Source: Sulfurimonas sp. (GTDB taxonomy: Bacteria > Campylobacterota > Campylobacteria > Campylobacterales > Sulfurimonadaceae). Taken from it: a DNA stretch of 13,232 nt. Positions 7,913 through 12,867 of the stretch are shown piece after piece (the first letter of the stretch is position 1; each line of letters starts with the position of its first letter). Under the pieces are notes generated by a model that did no database searches, was not told where the DNA came from, and saw nothing but the letters and a program-made list of their open reading frames with translations. The position numbers were made by a program, and so were the translations under genes. The stretch is taken from assembly GCA_002733945.2 (NCBI GenBank), contig NVXO02000015.1:1213-14444 (forward strand). The letters run 5' to 3'.

Positions 7913-7918
7913 TATAAT
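7913..7918 (+). promoter_or_regulatory. Extended -10 promoter for tRNA-Asn
   Basis: TGATATAAT (box at 7913-7918) lies 11 nt before the first tRNA base, the right distance for a start at or just before the mature 5' end. The upstream tract is AT-rich with no -35 box, as expected in Campylobacterota. Confidence 0.7.
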
Positions 7919-7929
7919 TCTTTCAACAT

Positions 7930-8004
<75 letters not shown>

Positions 8005-8066
8005 CTTCAACCTTAAACCTCACAAACTTGGACTTAAAACAACCTTTTCACTCGGTGTCATAACAG

Positions 8067-8076
8067 AAGACAACTT
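8067..8076 (+). repeat. Candidate left terminal inverted repeat of the IS
   Basis: AAGACAACTT is the exact reverse complement of 9223-9232. It lies 57 nt before the orfA ATG, as expected for a terminal repeat. IS3 ends normally begin TG; the nearest upstream TG is at 8056, so the true tip may be there. Between it and orfA is a polypyrimidine tract (about 8088-8116). Confidence 0.45.
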
Positions 8077-8132
8077 TTGGTTTAAAAAAGTTCTTCTTTT
8101 CTTTTCTTCTTTTTTCATATAATGGATATATT

Positions 8133-8396
8133 ATGAGTAGAAAAAAAAGGCAAACTTATACTGCTGAATAGAAGACTAAAATAGTCTTAGAAATGCTAAA
8201 AGAAGAAATGACGACAAGTCAAATAGCATCTAAGTACAAGATAACCTCTCAATCATTAGGAAAGTGGAAAACACAATTTTTGGAAAATGTCTCTTTATCA
8301 TTTGATGTTGGTGGTGCGACTAAAGCTTATCGGGATGAGATAGAAGAGTTAAAAACTGAAAATGATGGACTAGCAAAAGAACTTGGACTTATGTAA
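8133..8396 (+). pseudogene. IS3-family OrfA, interrupted by a stop codon
   Basis: The original start is ATG 8133 (MSRKKRQTYTAE), followed by an in-frame TAG at 8169-8171, where relatives usually carry Gln. The frame then continues KTKIVLEMLKEEMTTSQIA with the helix-turn-helix SQIASKYKITSQSLGKWK, and a charged coiled stretch EIEELKTENDGLAKELG as in IS3 OrfA proteins. The piece from ATG 8193 (67 aa) still includes most of the HTH but lacks the first 20 residues. It ends abruptly after KELG, suggesting deletion at the orfA/orfB junction. It once served to bind the IS ends and form the OrfAB fusion transposase. Confidence 0.75.
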
Positions 8397-9188
8397 TAAA
8401 AAATCTTTGATCGAGTCCAAGCATAATGAGCTATCAATTTCAGAGCAATGTGAAATATTTGGCATTAGTCGAAGCTACTATTACTACCAATCAGTGCCAA
8501 TGAGCCAAGAAAATATCAAATTACTACATAAAATAGATGAGATAGCCACAGATAATTCAGAATACGGATATAGATTTATCTATGATAACTTAAAGAAGAT
8601 GGCTATTCAGTTGGTAGGAATAGAGTGTTAAAATATATGGGGATACTTGGTATACAAGCTATTTATCCAACTAAAAAGAAATTAACAAGCATTAAAAATC
8701 AAGAACATAAAATTTATGAGTATCTTCTCAAAAAGTATTGGACCAAAGTTGCTAAAAAGAATACAGTCTATGTTCCTACTCCAAACGAAGTGTGGAGCGG
8801 TGATATTACATATATCCGTATCAATGGAGGATTTATGTATTTAGCAGCAGTTATAGATTGGCATAGCAAAGCTATACTTGCATATAAAATATCAAACTCA
8901 ATGGATGCGACTTTAGCAACTGATGTACTGGAGGAGGCACTTGCAAAATATCCTAAACCTAAAATATTTAATAGTGATCAAGGGAATCAATATACAAGTT
9001 ACGAACATACCACATTACTTAAACAACATGGTGTCCAAATATCTATGAATGATTATGAGACGATTAGAGATTTAAAAGAAGGAGTTAAAGCATATATTTA
9101 CAAATACAACTTTAAAAGATTTCACTCAAGTTTAGATTATAGAAAACCTATGAATGTCTATCTTGAATATCTGAAAAATGTAGGATAA
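8383..9188 (+). pseudogene. IS3-family OrfB transposase, frameshifted and lacking the catalytic Glu
   Basis: Part one (8383-8631) carries the usual OrfB N-terminal region (SLIESKHNELSISEQCEIFGISRSYYYYQ in relatives' style, and YGYRFIYDNLKK). The correct continuation (DGYSVGRNRVLKYMG) is one base out of frame, so about one base was lost near 8598. Part two runs to 9188 with the rve integrase core: first Asp in SGDITYIR, second Asp in FNSDQGNQYTS. HGVQISMN then jumps straight to DYETIRDLKEG, skipping the segment that normally holds the DNxxxExFF motif, so the third acidic residue is deleted in frame near 9050. The end, FKRFHSSLDYRKPMNVYLEYL, is typical of the family. TTG 8383 is not a credible native start. 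Confidence 0.8.
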
Positions 9189-9222
9189 GGTAACAGTTGC
9201 TTATGAAATTAAATCTTTGGAG

Positions 9223-9232
9223 AAGTTGTCTT
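9223..9232 (+). repeat. Candidate right terminal inverted repeat of the IS
   Basis: AAGTTGTCTT is the exact reverse complement of 8067-8076, 34 nt after the orfB stop. Pairing does not extend far inward. A CA dinucleotide at 9245-9246 could mark the outer tip. Confidence 0.45.
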
Positions 9233-9234
9233 GA

Positions 9235-9333
9235 TTTTTAGGGGCATTATACAAAAGAAATCACACTAAACTAACACAAGATATTCTAAAACAATTTGAG
9301 ATTATAGGAGAAGCAAACTCTATTAAAAATTAA
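9235..9333 (+). pseudogene. Short ORF remnant beside the IS right end
   Basis: A startless open frame of about 32 codons ends at TAA 9331-9333, with a protein-like stretch (LYKRNHTKLTQDILKQFEII). A stop lies directly upstream at 9232. It may be the 3' end of a gene cut by the insertion, with the 5' part lost or lying left of the element. The family is not recognised. Downstream to 9395 is AT-rich and holds no convincing gene. Confidence 0.25.
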
Positions 9334-9395
9334 ACTTTAGAAAAAATTATTTATTTGATTTTCTTGGAGGTATTATAAAGTGACATCAGACAAGT

Positions 9396-9427
9396 GAACT
9401 AAGTTCGTTTTCTAAATATGATATAAT
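9396..9427 (+). promoter_or_regulatory. Promoter and possible operator of the small-protein/GNAT operon
   Basis: TGATATAAT (box 9422-9427) is an extended -10. The perfect 11-bp palindrome GAACtaaGTTC (9396-9406) lies at the -35 position, well placed for a repressor. Autoregulation through such a site is common in toxin-antitoxin operons. The strong RBS AAGGAG (9442-9447) follows, 9 nt before the first ATG. Confidence 0.55.
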
Positions 9428-9456
9428 TACATAAACAACAAAAGGAGAAGATAATC

Positions 9457-9615
9457 ATGACAAAAGCATTTACAGAAATAATTAAATTATCTGATTCATC
9501 TGTTAAAGGTTTTGCAGTAGCTGAAAAAAATGCAAATTCTTCGGCACGAAAAGAACAAGACACTGCTCGTAAAGAAAGAAGAGATAGATTAAATAAACTT
9601 CGTGCATCTGCATAA
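9457..9615 (+). CDS. 52-aa basic protein, candidate antitoxin partner of the GNAT
   Basis: The protein begins MTKAFTEIIKLSDSSVKGF and ends in a highly charged helix with many Arg/Lys (ARKERRDRLNKLRASA). It has an excellent RBS (AAGGAG, 9-nt spacing), its own extended -10 promoter, and its stop codon is immediately followed by the GNAT ATG (TAAATG), so the two are surely cotranscribed and coupled. The order small gene first, acetyltransferase second, is that of TacA/AtaR-TacT/AtaT toxin-antitoxin pairs. However, it does not look like the ribbon-helix-helix DUF1778 antitoxin and is much shorter than the usual roughly 90 aa. The function is unknown; binding to the GNAT, RNA or the 9396 palindrome are possibilities. 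There is no signal peptide or membrane segment. Confidence 0.75.
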   Translation: MTKAFTEIIKLSDSSVKGFAVAEKNANSSARKEQDTARKERRDRLNKLRASA

Positions 9616-10167
9616 ATGACAGAAACCGAAAAAGAAGCATTATATGCAACTTTTGAATTACTTCCACTTAGAGAAGTTGAATCTTCTCTTCTTGATACAT
9701 TTAACTGTGAAATAAATTCAGATTTAACAAACTTCATTCATTCCATCGCTCATGATTTTGAAACAAGACAAATAGCAAGAACTTTTGTACTTGTTAATAA
9801 TAAAAATGAGGTTGTTGGATACTTTACTATATCTATGAAATCTCTTAGTACTAATGGAATGTCTAAAACAAGTATAAAAAAGATAGATGGTATCTCAAAT
9901 AGTAGAGTGTGTATTCATAGTTTTCTGATAGGGCAACTTGGAATTTCAGATAACTATGCAGAATATAAACTAGGGACATTATTATTAGATGATGCTTTTT
10001 CGAAAATTGAAAGGGCACATGATTTAGTGGCTGGACGGTATATATTAGTAGATGCAATCAACCATGAAAAGGTACTTAGCTTTTACACAGAGAATGGATT
10101 TGCACTGTTGGATACAAATGTAGAAGAATCTGAAAATGGTAGTTTGAGGATGATTTACAAGATATAA
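9616..10167 (+). CDS. GNAT-family acetyltransferase, possibly TacT/AtaT-like toxin
   Basis: A 183-aa single-domain GNAT. Seen: N-terminal FNCEINSDLTNFIHSIA, resembling the 'FdCg...ln.fl' opening of tRNA-acetylating toxins; the strand pair RTFVLVNNKNEVVGYFTIS (56-74); the cofactor-binding region FLIGQLGISDNYAEYKLGTLLLDDA in pieces at 103-127; and the C-terminal VDAINHEKVLSFYTENGF (145-162), with Tyr157 at the usual catalytic-acid position. The acetyl-CoA pyrophosphate loop, normally Q/RxxGxG/A, is here AEYKLG, keeping only the last Gly. Toxins of this type acetylate aminoacyl-tRNA and stop translation; whether this one does is inference from fold and operon position. It starts directly after the small gene's stop with no separate RBS, so translation is coupled. 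It lies in the putative tRNA-Asn island. Confidence 0.85.
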   Translation: MTETEKEALYATFELLPLREVESSLLDTFNCEINSDLTNFIHSIAHDFETRQIARTFVLVNNKNEVVGYFTISMKSLSTNGMSKTSIKKIDGISNSRVCIHSFLIGQLGISDNYAEYKLGTLLLDDAFSKIERAHDLVAGRYILVDAINHEKVLSFYTENGFALLDTNVEESENGSLRMIYKI

Positions 10168-10198
10168 AATATTTTCGGTGCTATTATATAGATTATGC

Positions 10199-10204
10199 TA
10201 TAAT
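10199..10204 (+). promoter_or_regulatory. Extended -10 box facing the second att copy
   Basis: TGCTATAAT (box 10199-10204) is followed by an RBS-like AGGAG (10241-10245) and ATG 10254, eight bases on, which opens only a ten-codon frame (MVSSIRSHNF) running through the att copy. The remaining 10287-10396 stretch is AT-rich and shows no gene. A short non-coding transcript toward the 10397 hairpin is possible. Confidence 0.35.
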
Positions 10205-10259
10205 TCTTAAAATGTGAAAACTTCGATATATAGGGTATATAGGAGTTTAGTCAATGGTT

Positions 10260-10277
10260 TCCAGCATCCGGAGCCAC
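10260..10277 (+). repeat. Putative att core, copy 2
   Basis: An exact 18-bp direct copy of the tRNA-Asn 3' end (7988-8005). The preceding TGGTT (10255-10259) also matches the tRNA, with the four bases CGAA missing between, so homology extends slightly further with a small deletion. Further upstream, GGAGTTTAGTCAATGGT vaguely resembles a D arm. Confidence 0.65.
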
Positions 10278-10396
10278 AACTTTTAATAACCCCTCAAATA
10301 CTAACTTAACATATACAATTACTTTTTCATTTAGATTTCTAATATATTTAGGATTGTTTTTATAACAAGTAAAGACAGCTTTATAGCATATGAGAG

Positions 10397-10425
10397 AAGA
10401 GTAATTTAGATTAAAAATTACTCTT
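10397..10425 (-). terminator. Hairpin after the minus-strand operon
   Basis: A perfect 11-bp stem (AAGAGTAATTT paired with AAATTACTCTT, 7-nt loop) lies 15 nt beyond the stop of the last minus-strand gene. The stem is AT-rich and the following U-tract is weak, so termination may be partial. By symmetry it could also act on plus-strand transcripts from the island. Confidence 0.55.
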
Positions 10426-10439
10426 GTATTTGTAACAGA

Positions 10440-11393
10440 TTAGTTACAGTGTGCTTTGATAAAACTTTCCTCTTCACTAAGAAAACTAAGTCCACATGCT
10501 TCATAAGCAAAAAAGACTTTAGCATTGTATGTATCTGTACATGACTCTTGATACATTTTTTTGAAGTTAGCATACTCTTCACCTTCTCCAAAGACACTTC
10601 GCTCTTGTGCACCTTCAAAGCTCTCAAAAGAGGCATCAAGTAAGTAAGGTGAGTCTGGATATAAATCTTTTAAAACTTTAAGTATACCACGAGACTCAAA
10701 GAGTAGGGTATAGGCAGGGTTGATTATGATGGCTTGTTGCTCATTCATAATGTTTGTGAGTGTAGTCGCTAACTCTCCCTCATCCGTTGCTATATCTAAC
10801 CATGAGTAGTTTTTACACCAGTACTCGTAACTAGTTCCATCTTTATCACTTATGCCATCTTCATTAAACATAACTTCATGTAAGTAAGAGAAACCTGTTT
10901 CAAACCCAGCTTCGTCTGCTAGTTGTTGTAAAAATCTTGATGTTTTTTCTTTTTCTTCATCATCACTTGGACTAGAGAAGAGGATTTTCCAATTATCGTA
11001 TCTCTCATCAAAGAGTTCTACTCCATCATCGAGTGTTATAAGTCTTTTAAAGTTTTCACTTACTTTTTCGTAGATTTCATTAAAGCTATTTTCATCAAGT
11101 TGTTCTTGTGAAGTTTGCAGTAGTTTGCTTGGTGTGTCTGCTTGAAACTCTAAAAGTTTTATAGGTTTGTTGTCAAGCCCACCACTAAAAAGAAATGCAC
11201 CATAAATATGCCAGTGTACATCACTATCCCAGCTTTTTTTAATTATATCTACAAGGTTAAAAGGAATACCTAAGTCAAAAAATAAGTCATTCTCGATGAC
11301 ATGATCAGCTGCTTCAATATACATGTCGTACAACTCATTTGCAGAATCATAGTAGGCTTGTGCTTCTTGTTCTGTTAATGTAATTTTATCCAC
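10440..11393 (-). CDS. Glutathionylspermidine-synthase-family protein (YgiC-like ATP-grasp), short form
   Basis: A 317-aa protein. Family motifs are ANELYDMYIEAADHVIEND (about 18-36), DLGIPFNLVDIIKKSW, DVHWHIYGAFLFSGGLD, KPIKLLEFQADTPS (about 77-89), and later IINPAYTLLFESRGILKVL and KVFFAYEACGLSFL. The family is C-N ligase ATP-grasp; most bacterial members such as YgiC have no proven glutathionylspermidine activity. GTG 11393 is chosen because it overlaps the preceding stop (GTGGATAA), giving translational coupling. The longer frame to 11507 merely reads the Gly/Ser-rich tail of the neighbour out of frame. Compared with E. coli YgiC (about 386 aa), roughly 40 N-terminal residues are absent, and the ATP-grasp loop usually written SREGAN reads FGEGEEYANF. 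The enzyme may be divergent or inactive. It is the last gene of the minus-strand operon, after a UPF0323-like lipoprotein, a pairing I recall from Campylobacter (Cj0371-Cj0372). Confidence 0.82.
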   Translation of the reverse strand: MDKITLTEQEAQAYYDSANELYDMYIEAADHVIENDLFFDLGIPFNLVDIIKKSWDSDVHWHIYGAFLFSGGLDNKPIKLLEFQADTPSKLLQTSQEQLDENSFNEIYEKVSENFKRLITLDDGVELFDERYDNWKILFSSPSDDEEKEKTSRFLQQLADEAGFETGFSYLHEVMFNEDGISDKDGTSYEYWCKNYSWLDIATDEGELATTLTNIMNEQQAIIINPAYTLLFESRGILKVLKDLYPDSPYLLDASFESFEGAQERSVFGEGEEYANFKKMYQESCTDTYNAKVFFAYEACGLSFLSEEESFIKAHCN

Positions 11394-11949
11394 CGAAGAA
11401 CCCCCCACTTTTACTAGATGAAGAACTTTTAGATCCTCCACCAAAAAAGCTTTTTTTAGAACTTCCACTTTTTGAAGCCTTACCCGCTGCCGAACGACTA
11501 TATGCACTTTTATTTGTACTTGCAGAATTTTTTGAGAAGTTTTTGTTGTTCATAAGAGCATTTCCTATCATATTTCCCATTAAACTTCCTGCGGCTACTG
11601 CTAGAATTGTTCCTGCAAGTCCCATTCCAGCACCACCACTATTTTCCTTTAATGTTTCAGATGAACCATCTTGTACTTTTTTGTACTCTTGTTCTGCGAG
11701 TGCTTTCATCTCAGCTTCATTCATGAAACGCTCTACTATATTGCCTTGTGCATCTTTTTCACGGATGATAGCACGAGACGGACCATCAGTAGGCATCTCT
11801 TCAACTACTATATACTTACCATTTGTCTGTTGCTCTATAATTAAAAAACGGTTCTGTTGCTCCTCTTGAGGTGCTTCACAACCTGTTAAAACACTCATCA
11901 TTAGAGCACCCGTGCTTCCTAATAAAACACTATTTATAAATTTATTCAT
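11386..11949 (-). CDS. UPF0323-like lipoprotein with glycine-zipper and Ser/Gly tail
   Basis: A 187-aa lipoprotein. The signal peptide MNKFINSVLLGSTGALMMSV ends in lipobox LTGC, with Cys24 the lipidated residue. A small domain follows (RFLIIEQQTNGKYIVVEEMPTDG, split by homologues at the centre), a Glu/Lys-rich linker, a glycine-zipper-like membrane-associating segment (about 105-129), and a low-complexity Ser/Lys/Gly tail with FFGGG and GGFFGG. This architecture fits the UPF0323 lipoproteins of Campylobacter and Helicobacter and, more loosely, YgiB, which also neighbours a YgiC-type gene. The role is unknown; envelope placement is inferred. ATG 11949 is preferred over GTG 11961 because it leaves the AGGTG RBS about 8 nt upstream and follows the previous stop directly (TAGAATG). 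It overlaps the next gene by 8 nt. Confidence 0.82.
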   Translation of the reverse strand: MNKFINSVLLGSTGALMMSVLTGCEAPQEEQQNRFLIIEQQTNGKYIVVEEMPTDGPSRAIIREKDAQGNIVERFMNEAEMKALAEQEYKKVQDGSSETLKENSGGAGMGLAGTILAVAAGSLMGNMIGNALMNNKNFSKNSASTNKSAYSRSAAGKASKSGSSKKSFFGGGSKSSSSSKSGGFFGG

Positions 11950-11950
11950 T

Positions 11951-12397
11951 CTAATATTCACCTACTATTTGATTTTTATCTAAATGTAACACTTTTTTCA
12001 AACTATAATCATAAAAAGTAATTTTATTTCTACCATCATAAAGAATATCACCTCTATATGAGTACTTACTCATATGTATTTCTACATCACTTTTCATTAA
12101 AAGAGCTTCACCCAAACTACTCCCGATAGGAGTAATAAGTGTAGAGAGTGAAATAATAGAGAGTGTGCCTATTACAATTAATGAGAGTTTAGTCTCTTGA
12201 TAAAGTGTGATATAACCAAGTACAAGAGTAAAGAAAAAAAATATTATGAGACTTTGATGATCTGCAAATAAAATGTTGTAATAGACATCAATCTCTTTAG
12301 CCTTTATATAGTTCTCAAATACACCCAGAAATAAAAAAAAATCTAGAATAAAAGTAAAAAACATACCACTTAAAAATGCTTGTACTGCTTTACTCAT
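11951..12397 (-). CDS. Three-helix membrane protein of unknown function
   Basis: A 148-aa protein with no family I recognise. Hydrophobic helices are visible at about 7-27 (LSGMFFTFILDFFLFLGVF), 49-67 (SLIIFFFFTLVLGYITLYQ) and 71-92, followed by a soluble C-terminal part (about 100-148) rich in beta-prone and charged residues (YRGDILYDGRNKITFYDY). With three helices the ends lie on opposite sides of the membrane. Its ATG overlaps the YrdC-like stop in the classic ATGA form, with GAGG upstream, and its stop is one base before the lipoprotein ATG. It is therefore firmly part of the operon and probably shares an envelope function with the lipoprotein, though this rests on position alone. Confidence 0.75.
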   Translation of the reverse strand: MSKAVQAFLSGMFFTFILDFFLFLGVFENYIKAKEIDVYYNILFADHQSLIIFFFFTLVLGYITLYQETKLSLIVIGTLSIISLSTLITPIGSSLGEALLMKSDVEIHMSKYSYRGDILYDGRNKITFYDYSLKKVLHLDKNQIVGEY

Positions 12398-12867
12398 CGT
12401 AACCTCACTTTTGTTATATTGTTTATTTTATAGAGTTTTGATGATTTTCCCTCATAAAGAGAGTTTTTGTCTTCGATAATTATATCAGTTTTTTCTTCAC
12501 AAAATGCTCTATCGAAGTTTTTTGAACGTTCATTAGCTGATGTTGAGTAGTTCCAAGTTATACTTGATAACAGTTTTGAATTTAGAGAGTCGTGAGCTAT
12601 ACGAAAAGCTAAGTTTTTTACAATAAATGTTGTTTTTTTAGAACGACGAACCAGTTTTTTTTGATGAGAAGGAACTCGTTGTTTATCATTTTGTAGCGCT
12701 TTAAAGCTTTTGTAAACTTTGATAAAAGGTTTAGTTGAGGGTCTCTCTTTTATAGTCTGGAGTTGTGACTCATCTTGAGATAAAAAACCGACAGTAGTGT
12801 CGGTTTGAATAAGAAGAACTTTTGATTCTAAACTAAAAAGTCTTGTAGTGCTGTTGACTTTGTCCAT
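12394..12867 (-). CDS. Divergent YrdC/Sua5-like protein (threonylcarbamoyl-AMP synthase fold)
   Basis: A 157-aa protein matching the YrdC/Sua5/YciO pattern at several points: QTDTTVGF (21-28, family PTDTvYGL), KERPSTKPFIKVY (40-52, family KgRp..kPl.v), FRIAHDSLNSKLL (88-100, family vR.P.....l), and STSANERSKNFD (109-120, family SANlSG). It is shorter than typical YrdC (about 190 aa). Family members make threonylcarbamoyl-AMP for tRNA t6A37, but with these substitutions activity is uncertain and it may be a paralogue. The start at ATG 12867 has GGTGATGG upstream and overlaps the carB 3' end by 40 nt; the TDTT motif needs a start near here. A strong terminator hairpin lies inside its coding region at 12782-12806. 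It heads the overlapping four-gene run toward 10440. Confidence 0.78.
   Translation of the reverse strand: MDKVNSTTRLFSLESKVLLIQTDTTVGFLSQDESQLQTIKERPSTKPFIKVYKSFKALQNDKQRVPSHQKKLVRRSKKTTFIVKNLAFRIAHDSLNSKLLSSITWNYSTSANERSKNFDRAFCEEKTDIIIEDKNSLYEGKSSKLYKINNITKVRLR
12782..12806 (-). terminator. Intrinsic terminator inside the YrdC-like gene
   Basis: On the minus strand the sequence AAACCGACA-CTAC-TGTCGGTTT forms a perfect 9-bp stem with a 4-nt loop, immediately followed by U residues (six T in total including the stem end). It begins 21 nt after the carB stop. This is the best terminator in the window and presumably ends carB transcripts, yet it encodes Gln-Thr-Asp-Thr-Thr-Val-Gly-Phe of the next gene. 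Confidence 0.75.

Larger units (their letters stand above)
8067..9232 (+). mobile_element. Decayed IS3-family insertion sequence
   Basis: About 1.2 kb with an IS3-like layout: orfA (helix-turn-helix, then a charged coiled region), orfB (DDE integrase core), and short inverted repeats at 8067 and 9223. At least four lesions are visible: an in-frame TAG near the start of orfA, loss of sequence at the orfA/orfB junction, a frameshift near 8598, and an in-frame deletion near 9050 that removes the catalytic Glu region. It cannot encode active transposase. If the family's TG...CA tips are preserved, the outer limits would be 8056 and 9246. No target-site duplication could be identified. Confidence 0.72.
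8006..10277 (+). mobile_element. Putative tRNA-Asn mini-island, integrase not seen
   Basis: The interval lies between the tRNA-Asn 3' end and its exact 18-bp direct copy. It contains only accessory material: a decayed IS3-family element, a short ORF remnant, a small-protein/GNAT operon, and a promoter at the far edge. Flanking genes on both sides look like ordinary housekeeping genes. No tyrosine or serine recombinase is present, so this would be either the relic of a larger island that lost its integrase or an element moved in trans. An alternative is that the second copy is the remains of a duplicated tRNA gene. Confidence 0.5.

Noticed and set aside
9371..9397. Tiny ORF with GGAGG RBS and GTG near 9380
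   Set aside because: It spans only five codons before a stop, with no protein-like content.
10440..11507. Longer 355-aa frame for the glutathionylspermidine-synthase-family gene
   Set aside because: The extra 38 residues are the Ser/Gly-rich tail of the lipoprotein gene read out of frame and match nothing in the family; GTG 11393, coupled to the lipoprotein stop, is better.
11543..11869. Plus-strand ORF of 108 aa opposite the lipoprotein gene
   Set aside because: It is a shadow of the lipoprotein coding strand with no RBS or domain; the minus strand has a lipobox and operon context.
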